Positions 1 to 10,630 of a DNA stretch of 64,000 nt are shown piece after piece. How positions within the stretch are numbered: the stretch's first letter is position 1; every line of letters starts with the position of its first letter. Under the pieces are notes generated by a model that was not told where the DNA came from, did no database searches, and saw only the letters and a program-made list of their open reading frames with translations. Where the stretch lies: the NCBI GenBank assembly GCA_013398275.1, contig VZSE01012463.1:1-64000 (forward strand), read 5' to 3'. The position numbers and the translations under genes are program-made. This stretch comes from Promerops cafer (taxonomy: Eukaryota > Chordata > Aves > Passeriformes > Nectariniidae).

Positions 1-185
1 CCGAGCGCCGCCTTTCATTGGCGCGCGCGGCGGCCGCGCGCCGCTCTCAGCCAATCCGGCGCCGCCCCGGAACTTTCCTGGCCAATGGCGCGCGGGGGAG
101 CGCGCGCGGGGCGCGTGCCCGCGGCGGGGACGGGGGACGTGGGAAAGCGGGACAGGGACGGGGACAGGGACGGGGGAATGGCCTC
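1..185. promoter_or_regulatory. CpG-island promoter with three CCAAT boxes
   Basis: The first 185 bases are very rich in CpG and carry three CCAAT boxes: one on the minus strand (ATTGG at 17-21) and two on the plus strand (CCAAT at 51-55 and 82-86). Their spacing of 34 and 31 bp is about three helical turns, which is the arrangement known for NF-Y-bound promoters, including many cell-cycle genes. The last box sits in CCAATGGCG. No TATA box is visible. A CR1 copy begins near 214, so little room is left for a rightward first exon. I infer that the promoter drives a gene leaving the window to the left, or both directions. The gene itself cannot be named from what is present. Confidence 0.6.
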
Positions 186-213
186 AGAGAGGGCACGGGG
201 AGATGGGACACTG

Positions 214-421
214 TGCAGGAATTGCTCCCTGGCAGGGTGGCAGCCCTGGCACAGGGTGCCCAGAGCAGCTGGGGCTGCCCCTGGATCCCTGGCAGTGCCC
301 CAGGCCAGGCTGGACACTGGGGCTGGAGCAGCCTGGGACAGTGGGAGGTGTCCCTGCACGGGAGGATGGAACTGAGTAAAGGTCATTCTTTTCAATAATT
401 AAACCATTCTGGGATTCTATG
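214..421 (+). mobile_element. CR1 LINE fragment, 3' end
   Basis: This stretch follows the avian CR1 3' end in plus orientation: a 'gcaggaatt' start, a 'cagagcagctggggctgccc' block, then 'ggtgtccctgc', and it ends in 'accattctgggattctatg', a CR1-type terminus. The copy is 5'-truncated like nearly all CR1 copies and contains no reverse transcriptase. The segment before the terminus is diverged, which points to an old insertion. Other copies of the same type lie at 17050, 38139 and 46134. Confidence 0.9.
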
Positions 422-1317
422 CTCGGACGGCACAGTCGCTGGGGCTTAAAACAAGAATGGAATTTGTAAGCGTTCCTGCCCCAAAGCAGCAGCGCCAGAA
501 AGGGGTGCGGAGGGGAGGGCCGGGGCTGATGGTTTGTGGTACCCAAGCACTGTGCACCCCTGGCTGGGCTGGGGCGAGCTGGCAGCTCTCCAGCCAAGCT
601 GCCTGGGCAGCTGTTGTGGCTGGCCTGGGACTGTCCCTCTGTCCCATAGCCCCTCTGTCCCACTGTTCCACCATCCTCCCATCCCAGGCTCTGACACCAA
701 GCACGGGGAAATGGATTTCCGAATCAGACAGGAATGTGCTGGGGCAGTTTATCACAGCAGACAGACACGGAATGTTTTTAGCAGAAGAAACTGTCCAAAA
801 CCATGTTTCTCTTGTTATTTCAATGGATGTTGAGCACTGAATGAAAATCTATTGCCTTTTGTATTTTTTTTTTTTTTCATGAATTGGTGAGGTCTTTACT
901 GCTTTAGCAAACATTCCTGCCTGCTCCAACAAACATTCCTGCCTGCTCCTGCTGAGGCCAAGAGGTCCAGCACAAAGCCCCTTTGTGCAGGTGAGGGAGA
1001 GAGGGCTCCACGTGCTCCCAGCTCACTCCCCTGGTTCCCCATTTCCCACTGATCTCAGCCATTCTCCCTTCTTCATTGTGCCTGAGTCCAGGAAAAACCC
1101 TGAAATAACAGAAACCAGGATCCAGCTGCCTGGTTGTGCCTGGAGCACAACCCCAGCTCGGAGCTGAACTGGCTCCTTAGAACGGCAATCTAAAAAAAAA
1201 TAAAACCCTAAACTCTTGTTGGTTAAATTTCTCCCTTGTCGGTCCATTTTTTTCTGAAACTCCTCGCCATTGGGTCAGTGGGCTCTCCACTCGAGCCCCA
1301 GAATCCCGGGGACAGCC
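422..1317. other. Unassigned non-coding DNA
   Basis: No gene was recognised here. The stretch holds a poly-T run near 864-878 and a short direct repeat in which 'acattcctgcctgctcc' occurs twice, near 909 and 932. Open frames here are short and unlike any family I know. Confidence 0.5.
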
Positions 1318-1445
1318 ATGCCATGGCTCCCGCGGCGCCGGGCACTGCCGGGGGCTCTCCTCGGGCACGGGCACGGACGGAGCGGGCAGCGCCTCCCGGG
1401 GCCCGGCCCGGGAGAAGGGATCCGTCCTCCCCGGGACACACAGCG
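1318..1445. promoter_or_regulatory. Small CpG cluster
   Basis: A stretch of about 130 bp is clearly richer in CpG than its flanks and has several GC-box-like blocks. It could be a minor promoter or simply GC-rich avian DNA. I see no TATA box, no start codon in a persuasive context and no splice donor that would make it an exon. Confidence 0.25.
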
Positions 1446-2603
1446 GGGAAGGAGCACGGCAGCTGAAACTGGCTGGCTACAGCAAAACGCTCTGGGGACT
1501 GGCAGCCCCTCTGGAGAGCAGGAATGTGCCCGAGTGAATGTCTGAACAGTTTTAGAAGAGGTATTTGCACATCCTCAAAAAAATCTGGGTAAAAAAGCAA
1601 TGGCAGAAGAGAAATTCTGGAGAGATAAAGTCCCTCTAGGGAGGGCGTTTGAACCCAACCTTCCAGGGACATTTTGGGAGTGAGCAGAGAGAACAAACAG
1701 CACAGGGATATTGTTTTTCAAACTCACGAAGGGCTTGGCAGCCTCGGGAAACGTTTGACATGGCAATGGGGTGACATTATCTCCCTTTCCCAGGGCACAC
1801 ACGCACGGGGCGACCTGGGACATAGGAAAGAACTCACCGAGGGATTGCGGGGCGCCACGAGGCACGAGGTGACGGGCCAGCACCCAGCAGGAGCAGTGGC
1901 ACGGCCACGCTGCCACGCTGCCACGCTGCCACCCGCCGCAGGGACCCTGTGGCAGCTCCCCATGGTCTCCCAGGAGAGGTGGCAGGTCCCCATCTCTCTC
2001 TCCTTCCTCTCACAAGGAACGGAGCTCACGCCTTGGACAGGCGTGGAGGGAACGTTTTTGGTGGGGGGGCGAATCCACGTAGCAGGGAGGTGTTCCCTGT
2101 GAAAGTGGCAGCTTTGGGGGTTTTGTTGGTTGGTTTTAGTTTTAAGCAGCACTTGCAAAGCTGTGCCCCCGCAGGCTCCAGGCGCTGGGCAGGACTGGGC
2201 GCTCACTGTGCAGCCAAGGCTTTCCAGCAGCATAAACCCAACACTAGAATAAGAGTTAAAACCCTTCTAGAGGCTTCCATTTACAATAAAAGCACATCTG
2301 GAACAGCTGTAATTAATGATAGCACAAATAAGTGATGGCAAGTGCAAGTGACACAGAGGCAGAGTGAGAGGCACACCAAGGGCAGGTTGTTCCCCACGTT
2401 CAGAACCTCCTTGGGGAGCCCCTGAAGGTGGGAGCTCTCTGGGGTGCGAAATGCAGCCAAGCTGGATGGGGCTGGTTCAGTTTCCAGGCTTCTGAACGGT
2501 TCAGCCTGTCAATACACAGGAATAAACACTGTAAATGCTGTCCCTGGGGATGAAATGTGCTGCAGTGTCCTGGCAGGCCATGGAGCAGAGCGGGGCAGCC
2601 GGG
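1446..2603. other. Unassigned non-coding DNA with short 9-bp repeat
   Basis: No gene was recognised. A 9 bp unit (CCACGCTGC or close) is repeated three to four times around 1905-1931. An AT-richer block at about 2235-2335 contains the homeodomain-type core TAATTAAT and could be regulatory, but the evidence is only composition. Confidence 0.4.
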
Positions 2604-3165
2604 GAGAGGGGAGAGCTCCAGGAGAGGTGAGCTCCAGGAGAGGGAGAGGTGAGCTCCAGGAGAGCTGAGCTCCAGGGAGAGGTGAGCTCCAGGAGAGGAG
2701 GAGCTGAGCTCCAGGAGAGGGGGAGCTAAGCTCCAGGAGAGGTGAGCTCCAGGGAGAGGTCAGCTCCAGGAGAGGTGAGGTGANGCTCCAGGAGAGGGAG
2801 AGGTGAGCTCCAGGAGAGCTGAGCTCCAGGGAGAGGTGAGCTCCAGGAGAGGAGGAGCTGAGCTCCAGGAGAGGGGGAGCTAAGCTCCAGGAGAGGTGAG
2901 CTCCAGGGAGAGGTCAGCTCCAGGAGAGGTGAGGTGAGCTCCAGGAGAAGGGAGCTGAGCTCCAGGAGAGGTGAGCTGAGCTCCAGGAGAGCTGAGCTGA
3001 GCTCCAGGAGAGGGGAGCTGAGCCGAGCTCCAGGAGAGGGGAGCTGAGCTCCAGGTGAGCTGAGCCGAGCTCCAGGAGAGGTGAGCTGAGCTCCAGGTGA
3101 GCTGAGCTGAGCTCCAGGAGAGGTGAGCCAAGCTCCAGGAGAGCTGAGCCGAGCTCCCGGCGGTC
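2604..3165. repeat. Purine-rich minisatellite, AGCTCCAGGAGAGGTG-type unit
   Basis: About 560 bp consist of variants of a 16-19 bp unit, AGCTCCAGGAGAGGTG, with small insertions such as GAGCTG or GGA between units. On the minus strand the units read as a Ser/Trp/Ala/Gln-rich open frame (2880-3278), which is a by-product of the repeat. A single N at 2784 separates two identical 153 bp blocks, so the true length may be about 150 bp shorter than shown. Confidence 0.95.
2631..2937. repeat. Exact 153-bp tandem duplication around one N (probable assembly artefact)
   Basis: Bases 2631-2783 and 2785-2937 are the same 153 bp sequence as far as I can compare them, with one N at 2784 between them. The array otherwise shows many small differences from unit to unit, so an exact 153 bp copy at the N is best explained by two contig ends that overlap and were joined with a one-base gap. 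Confidence 0.85.
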
Positions 3166-3510
3166 CGAGAGCAGCCGGGCCGGGAGGGCCGCCAGCAGGG
3201 GATCACGGCCGAGCAGCGAGGCTGGGCTATACTTAGCTCTGTGCTAGGAAGAGACAGAATCATCCTGTGACTAAACACAGCTGATCCCTGCAGGAGTCAT
3301 CCCCGTCACTTGCCGACAAGCGGGCAAGGATGCTCACTGATGAGGGTCAGCGATTTCGGCTTCCTGTGGATTCACTGGCGGCTTTTATCGGCACAGAACT
3401 GTCCCGGCAGATGTGGCACCGGACGGGCTCCTCAAGGGCCCTCGGGGTGTGCTGAGCTCTGGAGCAGCAGCCCGGCCCTGCTGGCATCAGCAGTGGTGTG
3501 CGATCCCGGA
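3166..3510. other. Unassigned non-coding DNA
   Basis: Nothing recognisable lies between the two minisatellites. The sequence is moderately GC-rich and holds no persuasive exon. Confidence 0.4.
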
Positions 3511-3630
3511 GCTCCCGAGGGGCTGCTGGAGCTCCCGAGGGGCTGCTGGAGCTCCCGAGGGGCTGCTGGAGCTCCCGAGGGGCTGCTGGAGCTCCCCAGG
3601 GGCTGCTGGAGCTCCCCAGGGGCTGCTGGA
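3511..3630. repeat. 20-bp minisatellite, six units
   Basis: Six consecutive 20 bp units begin at 3511, 3531, 3551, 3571, 3591 and 3611. The first four are GCTCCCGAGGGGCTGCTGGA. The last two carry one change (CCCCAGG for CCCGAGG). The change turns CG into CA, as expected for methyl-CpG decay, followed by spread of the variant to its neighbour. There is no spacer sequence, so this is a tandem array and not a CRISPR. Confidence 0.97.
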
Positions 3631-4824
3631 GCTGAGCCAGGCTCCCCTGCTCCCCTGAGCTCGTCTTCACGGGCCCGCGGGGTCGGGAGTGCCGGAGTCC
3701 CCGAGGACAGGGGAGGAAAGCAGGCATGGGGTCACCTGTGAGAGCGGCCCTGCGATCTGAAGCTGCTCGAGCCGTAGGTGTCTCCTGGCCAGAATGGCCT
3801 CTGGGGACGGAGGAGGCTTTGGGGCACCAGGCAGGCACGGAGCAGGCCGATGAGGCTGCCGGGGACACACAGATGGGGCGCCCAGAAGGAGATTCTGAAG
3901 GGATTCGTGGTTACCTCAGGAATGCCACGCGCAGGAAAGGGCCGAACCTCTGCCTGGAGCTGAGGCTGGCCTGCTTTGTTGAGAAGAAATAAAAGGCGTC
4001 TGTGGAGAGAGGGGATGAAAGCTGGCAGCTGGAGTGAGGATTCTGTTCCCCAGGGGAGCTGTGGGGCTCTGGAGCTGATGGGCCCACAGCCCTGATGCTT
4101 CCTGGGCACATCTGTACCAGGAGTGCCCATTTAAAGAGCTGCTTGAATGGCTCCTTGACTAATTCAAGTGCAAATCTGGCCCACAGACAACAGGAGTGGC
4201 CAGGACTGATGAATATTTCTGGGGCTGTGGGTTGGTGAGGTGGCAGCCAGCACACCCTGAGGTGCCAGCAGGGACCACCCCAGCAGCACCTCTGGGACGG
4301 GGCTTTTGCCCCTCTGAGAGCAGCGTTTGTGTGCTGGGGGAGGAGAGAATGGTGCTGTGGTTAAAGGGGTTGCTGCAAACTCTGCGTGTTTTCTAGGAGA
4401 GAGTCTGTGGTATTACATTCTTGGCTAATTTTCAGTTTTTCTCTTTTGTACAAACATAAAGGGATAAATGAAGTAGAAAATACGGCTCTGCAGCTGCTTT
4501 CAGTTAAGTGTTTCCCCCCTTCCGTGAACGTAGTAGTAAAGTTACAGATTTGGTTGAAATATTTTTGAAGAAATTTTCATCTCCTGGGTCCCCAGTCGGA
4601 GCAGAGCAATCAAAGGGAAATGACAGGAAAATAAATAGAAGAAACTAATAAAAAGGCAGACAAAGGCCAGTTAAATCCAGGCAGCTCCTTTTCTATTAAA
4701 TATTGAATAAGAGAACCTAAATTTTTGTATGGGCTGGTTTTGCCTGTGGTTGATTTACAGAGATATAGGATTGAAGCAGGAAGGAAAGAAAATACTGCAT
4801 CAGCTCCAAGAAATATTTTGTGGC
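3631..4824. other. Unassigned non-coding DNA
   Basis: No gene was recognised. The left part is GC-rich. The right part (from about 4380) is AT-richer, with a segment at 4600-4720 rich in A and T. Short frames are present on both strands, but none resembles a known protein. Confidence 0.4.
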
Positions 4825-4886
4825 GACACACACAGACACAGACACACACACAGACACAGACACACACAGACACACACACAGACACA

Positions 4887-4941
<55 letters not shown>

Positions 4942-5044
4942 ACACACACACAGACACACACACAGACACACACACAGACACAGAGACACACAGACAAACA
5001 GACACACAGACACACAGACACACAGACACACACACACACAGACA
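4825..5044. repeat. CA/CAGA compound microsatellite
   Basis: About 220 bp of (CA)n are interrupted regularly by CAGA. The pure CA core lies near 4889-4935. The interruptions form secondary patterns such as ACACAGAC. All apparent Cys/Val or Thr/His-rich frames across this tract are products of the dinucleotide repeat. Long CA tracts can adopt Z-DNA and are usually length-polymorphic. Confidence 0.98.
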
Positions 5045-5885
5045 GTGTTTTTTCACTGGTCATGATCAAATGAGTCATCCCGTTTGTAGTCAAAAATAGA
5101 TTCAGTAATGTAGATTAAAAAATGAACCAGCGATACGTGTGGTTTTGAACACAGCTGTTACGGGAGGGCTTTCCTAATTTGGCTATATTCAGGCAGGGTC
5201 TTTCTTCCAAAGTTTACGCAGTTGGTTTCATCATCAAAAGATTATTTGTAGCGAGTAAAGCGCTTGAAATCACGGATCAGCTGGAGGCTCGGAACTCTGT
5301 GAGCCTGTCTACGAAGTGAGAAATGACATACAACATTCATGAAGAAAACGAATTACCTTTTTGCCCTTTTATTTTGAGTCAAGGACTTCCTTTCCTTCTG
5401 CCCGTGCTGCGCTGCTCAGGGGCGGCTGTTGCAGGGCAGCTGTCGGGACACGGCTGCCGGCACAGCCAGCTCCTGTGCTGGGGCACCTGGGTGCCCAAAT
5501 CCAGCTGGAGGCTGCTGGGGGCTGTGGGACCATTACCAGGCTGCCGTGGGAGCTTCCTGCTCTGAGAAGGGCAAAGCTTGTGGCTGGCAGGGGCCTTGCC
5601 CGGCGCTGAGGATGCTCCGGGGCTGCCCCGTCCCGCTGCATCCTCTGTCCTGCTGGCCTCGCTGCCCAGGAGGGCCTTTGGCCCACCTGGTAGGAGGGCA
5701 AAGCTGGGAAGGGAGGAGCTTGAATCTGGAGGATGCCAAACCTCTTGAGAAAGCCGTGGGTGTACACAAAGAAAAGAAGAGATGTCCCAGGAGGGGCGTT
5801 TCAGGGTGAGGGGCTGCTTCAGCTGACATCTGTGGCTGTTCGTGGTCAGCAGATGCATCTGGAGGGCACGGGCCAGTCACATGGC
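5045..5885. other. Unassigned non-coding DNA
   Basis: No gene was recognised. The first 300 bp are AT-richer. From 5400 the sequence is GC-rich and open on both strands, without codon pattern or motif that would support translation. Confidence 0.4.
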
Positions 5886-6127
5886 TGGAAGGGTGGTGGA
5901 GGTGATGAAGGTGATGATGAGGGTGATGGAGATGCTGAAGTAGAAGTAGGAGGATGGAGGTGCTGGAGATGATGGAGGCAGAGAGGATGAGGAGGGTGGT
6001 GCAGGAGGATGGAGGTGCTGGAGATGCTGGAGGCAGAGAGGATGGTGAGGGTGGTGCAGGAGGATGGAGGTGCTGGAGGATGGAGGTGCTGGAGATGGCG
6101 GAGGCAGAGAGGATGAGGAGGGTGGCA
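5886..6127. repeat. 55-bp minisatellite with GGTGATGA-rich lead-in
   Basis: Units begin with AGGATGGAGGTGCTGGAGAT at 5951 and 6006, giving a 55 bp period. A third start at 6061 is followed after 16 bp by a repeated start at 6077, so this unit carries a 16 bp internal duplication. The upstream 5886-5950 is a degenerate GATGG/GGTGAT tract. On the minus strand this reads as a Ser/Pro/His-rich frame without meaning. Confidence 0.93.
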
Positions 6128-8359
6128 GGGCAGACCAAGATGAGCTGTTACATGACCATGGGATCCAGCTGTGGGGCTGGAGCCACAGTGCAGCTCTGCT
6201 GGAGCTGCAGGGTTTGTTCTGGGGCTGTAAATCCTTCCGCCTACAAATGACAGAGACGAGCTGACCAAGCACCCCGGTGCCTTTTTGGGCATTGAAAGTA
6301 CAGGTAAATAAAGCCATGGTCAAGTGTCTGTGACACCTCTGTGTGTGTGTCTGTGCCAGGATCTTGGAGTTGTCTTTCAACACTGAAATGTTATGACATT
6401 AGGAACTTTACTACCAGCGAGAAATCTTAGAAATGCAAGAATGCAAAAAATAACAAAAATAATTTTGCAGATCATTGCAGTTAAAAAATAGAACCATTAG
6501 CAAAGGAGGACTAACCTTATCTGATGCTCCTCTTTAGAATCTGGCCTGTAGTTTTATGGATTAAACTATTTTTCATTTTGACACTAAGAGCCCTCTTTTA
6601 ACTTTCCAAAAGGCACATCTGAAAACAGCTCAGGAATCTCAAAGAGAAGAAGAGTTGAAAACAAAGATTCCTCCTCTGCAAAGTCTCCTTCATTGAAACT
6701 TGGCCACAAAGGTCTCTCTCCCAGCTGCAAACCCTCTTTTGGAAGAAATTCCAAGTGGCCTTTTACAAACAGAGCAGTCCTGCCTGCCCCCACCACGGCC
6801 CTGGAATGGAGCAGGATGGACAGGGATGGAGGCCTTCTCCATAGCCTGTAGAGGAGAACATGGATATTCATGTTGTGACTGTTTTCCCACTTTCTGATTG
6901 TTCTGCTGCCGTGTGTAACAAAGGTGCCTCACCCGGGGATTGCCAGGGGCCATCAGGACAATCTGCTGCTGCATGGGAACGGGTTCAGAACTCCTTTTAA
7001 AAGGCTGCCAGATCACCCCATTATTCACTGCAGAAGGACCCATTGTGGTTTGATAGGAGGTGTCCTGTTTCCTTAAATTAATGATACCCTGCATGGCTGC
7101 ACCATATATTTAAATTGCCATTTACTGTAGTAATAAATATTAATCATCCTCTAAAAGAAGAAATGGGCCATTGTCAGAAGGAAGTAAAGGAACATTTTAT
7201 GTTACCCCAGGCTGTCTTGTTTCTGCAGGGACACAAGAAAAATTGTGTTTATCATCTGGTATTTCAACAGAAAAACACTGTAGGGCCTCTCTAAATCCAT
7301 CCAGCTTAACTGGCTGCTCGCAAGTTCAAAAAACAACTATGGATTTAAAAGAAAGCTTTTATTTCCCTATAGTTTAGCTACAGTTTATCAAATGTTCTTG
7401 CAAGCTGAAAGAGCAGGTGGGAATGAAGGGCCCTGCTGTGCCACGGGGCTGTGCTCAGCAGTGGCAGCACCCAGGGGACACTTCCATTATTTGCTCAAAC
7501 GGTGGCAAGGGCACCGGAGGATTTCAGCCTGGGATGGGCTCGTGTGCCCAGAATGTGAGCCCAAAGCCTGCCCCTGCCTGCATCCCCTGGCAGCTGGAGG
7601 GCCTTCCCAAACCCGGCTCCAGCAAAAGGAGCAGCTTGGGTTGGTGAGTTCCCTTTCTTTTCCCACTCGCGGCAGAGCAGATCACTCACCCGTGGGAGCA
7701 CAGCACGGGGTTTGTGGCTGTGCTTCAGTGTAGGTGTGAGGTGCCACTGCCTGCCCAAGCCTGGCATAGCCCTTCTGACATTAATGCACACGCCCGTGTT
7801 TATCTCCATGCCCCCGTTAGTTTTGTGTTAATCTTGTTTGTTACCTCCTTGCTCCTCTTTGGAAGCTGCCAGCTCGTTCCTCTCCCCGAGGCTCCCACTC
7901 AGACGCTGTCACTGGTTTGATTTAAGGGGCTGTAGCTCTCCACCTGGCTCGGGGAAATCCTCCATCCCTGGGCTCGGTGCTGCCTCGAGGAGCTCTGCTC
8001 TGGGTCCGCAGGGGATGGAGGGGTCCCGACCCTCTCTGGAGAGGAGCACAACTGAGAACGGCACTGCCCAACAAGGGCCCTCGTCTCTTTGGCCAGCTCA
8101 GTGGCCCTGGGGATGCACAAAGGCCAGGGCCAGGCTCTGCTCCCCTGCTCACCGGGGACGAGGTGACCCCTCGGTGGCCCACGGCCACTCCTGTTTCCCT
8201 GCAGCCAGGCTGTCCCAGGGACTTTGGGGCGTCCCTGCCCGAGCTCAGGCCGGGCTCTGCGGGAAGGACGCTGCCCACCGGGGCAGCCCAGCAGTGCCAC
8301 AATCTGGGGAGCAGGGGCTGCTCCTTGGGATCCCTGCAATCACCCTGGGCCCTGCCAGC
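6128..8359. other. Unassigned non-coding DNA
   Basis: No gene was recognised. The part at 6380-6620 and 7080-7160 is AT-rich, and 7400-8359 is GC-rich. Open frames that run from 7838 onward owe their length to the pentamer array to the right. Confidence 0.4.
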
Positions 8360-8698
8360 AGGACAGGACAGGGCAGGACAGGACAGGGCAGGACAGGACA
8401 GGACAGGACAGGGGAGAACAGAGGAGAACAGGACAGGACAGGACAGAACAGGACAGGGGAGAACAGAGGAGAACAGGACAGGACAGGACAGGACAGGACA
8501 GGACAGAGGAGAACAGGACAGGACAGGACAGAACAGGACAGGACAGAACAGGACAGAGGAGAACAGAGCAGAGCAGAGCAGGACAGGACAGGACAGGACA
8601 GGACAGGACAGGACAGGACAGGGGAGAACAGGACAGGACAGGACAGGACAGGACAGGACAGGGGAGAACAGAGGAGAACAGGACAGGACAGGACAGAA
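8360..8698. repeat. GGACA pentanucleotide array
   Basis: About 339 bp are built from GGACA with variants GAACA, GGGCA, GGGGA and GAGCA. Because the period is 5, each reading frame cycles through all phases, and the repeat holds no stop codon in most frames on either strand. This yields overlapping open frames of about 300 codons (7838-8755 and 7977-8837 plus; 7922-8815 minus), none of which should be annotated. Longer-period blocks (GGGGAGAACAGAGGAGAACA) recur within the array. Confidence 0.97.
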
Positions 8699-9576
8699 CT
8701 GTTCTGCTGTTGTTTCCCAGCAGTCCTGCTCCAGACTGCTCAGTCTGCACCCTAACACCCAAGTGCCCTCTCTCCTGTGTCCCCAAAGCACCAGGAAGGG
8801 GATGGAGCCCCACAAAAAGGAGGGGTGGGACTGCTGAACAGGGAAATGGAAATGGAGCTGTCAAAGTATCCCAGAGGTGCTGGACAGGGGACGTGGAAAG
8901 ATTGATGTGGGCTGAGCACCTTGGTGATTTCTGAGGGAAACCTGTAGCTGGGAATAAGGCAGCAGATGTTTCATGATTTTAAAAGATGAAGTTACTTCTG
9001 TTCCCTGAGCAGGTCTCTGAAACATCTCCTGGGAAATTCACACTAATGAGAGACACATTTCAGTTACTGCCTAAATAACAGCAAAATGGGAATCTTCTAA
9101 TTCTGTTCTTAGGCTCAGTAAAACAAACAGTGCCAGAATTCAGAAGTCGGCCATGTGTGAAAGCAAAGCCTCTTCTCATTTGCTGGAAGCAGAAACGATC
9201 CTGTTTCTTCTCAGAGGGGTCTCAGAGCAGAACGGTGCAGAACGCTCCCCCGTGCCTGCCTCGGAACGGGGCTGGCACATGCTGGGCAACAGCAACTGGT
9301 CACAACAGGAGGGCAACTTGGGAGGGCTGCATTTGACTGCGTTTGACTCCAGTCTCTGCTGGGCGTGAGGCAGCAGCCAACAGCTGCAGCTGGCACAGGG
9401 CAGGGAGGGCAGCCCTCCCCCCAACACCGCTGTCAGGGCTGGGAGCATCCAGTGCCTGCGATGGATGCTGGGCCTGAGGAAGTCTAAAGGGGCTTTTGTG
9501 GCTCACGTGGTGATCTGGGTTACAGCCTGGAGAAGGTGCTGCTGGATATTGAACTTATGAAGTACTGGGAAAAATT
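8699..9576. other. Unassigned non-coding DNA
   Basis: No gene or repeat was recognised in this stretch. The middle part (8930-9130) is AT-richer than its flanks. Confidence 0.4.
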
Positions 9577-9724
9577 GGGGAGGGAGGGAGGGAGGGAGGG
9601 AGGGAGGGAGGAAGGAAGGAAGGAAGGAAGGAAGGAAGGAAGGAAGGAAGGAAGGAAGGAAGGAAGGAAGAAAGAAAGAAAAGAAAGAAAAGAAAGAAAA
9701 GAAAGAAAAGAAAGAAAAGAAAGA
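9577..9724. repeat. 148-bp all-purine tract (GGGA, GGAA and GAAAA repeats)
   Basis: Every base from 9577 to 9724 is a purine. Three zones follow one another: (GGGA)n to about 9609, (GGAA)n to about 9669, and (AAAGAAAAG)-like units to the end. The first zone has eight closely spaced runs of three or more G and is a strong G-quadruplex candidate. The GGAA and GAAA zones are near mirror repeats and could form triplex DNA. Open frames across this tract are artefacts of the repeats. Confidence 0.98.
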
Positions 9725-10630
9725 CAGGCTGGCAGTAGCTGGCTGTGCCCACGGTGTGTGTGTCCATCCATCACAGCCTGACACGCTCCTGCATTCACAA
9801 CATGGGTTTGGAATGTGGCTCTTGGCCACAGATGAAGCAGATTTACGGCTCTGAGCTCCACAGCAGCCCGTGGAGGTAAATCTGGGCAAAGGAATTTCCT
9901 TGTACCTGTCATTGTAAAGATTTCACACAGCAGTGCTCCAGCAGAATTATTTATCTCTATAATCACATCAACAAGAGAGGAAACAGTTACGTAAGGGCTG
10001 TGGATGGGTTTGCATCTGAGAACAGGATCATGGAACAGGATCCAGGTCCTGCCACTGGACGTGGGCACAGCACACACAGATTCATTTGCCACCTTCCCCA
10101 GTGGGCAACAAGAGCTCGTCAGCCCAGGAGAATGGCTGGGAGCAAGGGATGAGGGAATGCCCAAAGGAAGGATGTCCGACAGCCCAGGACACAGGAAGTG
10201 GAGTTTGCCATTTCTAGGTAGAAACATTTATTTTTTAGAGATGATAAAGTAGCAAAATAAGTGACTTTGCCAACGTTACCACTACAGCTTGACTATTATT
10301 CTAATTCCTTTAGAGAATGGATCTTCTGCCTTTCAATGAATTCTGGTCTTTTGGGTTGAATTAGGGAACCAATAAATGGTGATTAAATTAAGGACAGTCC
10401 GAAGTTACTAAATAAGAGAAAATGGGACCAGGGAACCCACTGAAGCAGCCCACGTGTGCTCTGTAAGGAATATTCTTCCCTGCCAGGGAAGTAACAATAG
10501 AGTTCTGTAAATAGTGGGGAAGGAAATTTGGGAATGTCACAGCTGAAGGGACTCTTGGACAGGAGTTAGTGCTGTAGGGCACATGAAAGGGGCCACGAGA
10601 GAGAAAGCCAAGTGTGCATTCCCAATGCAG
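9725..10630. other. Unassigned non-coding DNA
   Basis: No gene was recognised. A fairly AT-rich segment lies at 10205-10420. Nothing else stands out. Confidence 0.4.

Noticed and set aside
3511..3630. Regular short repeats that could suggest a CRISPR array
   Set aside because: Units are directly adjacent with no spacers, and the genome is eukaryotic.
4610..5099. Cys/Val-rich and Thr/His-rich frames on both strands
   Set aside because: These are translations of the CA/CAGA microsatellite.
7838..8837. Overlapping frames of about 286-305 codons on both strands
   Set aside because: They arise from the GGACA pentamer array, which has few stop codons in any frame.
9503..10227. Phe/Ser/Leu-rich minus frames of up to 235 codons
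   Set aside because: The repetitive part is the purine tract read in reverse, and the rest has no recognised domain.
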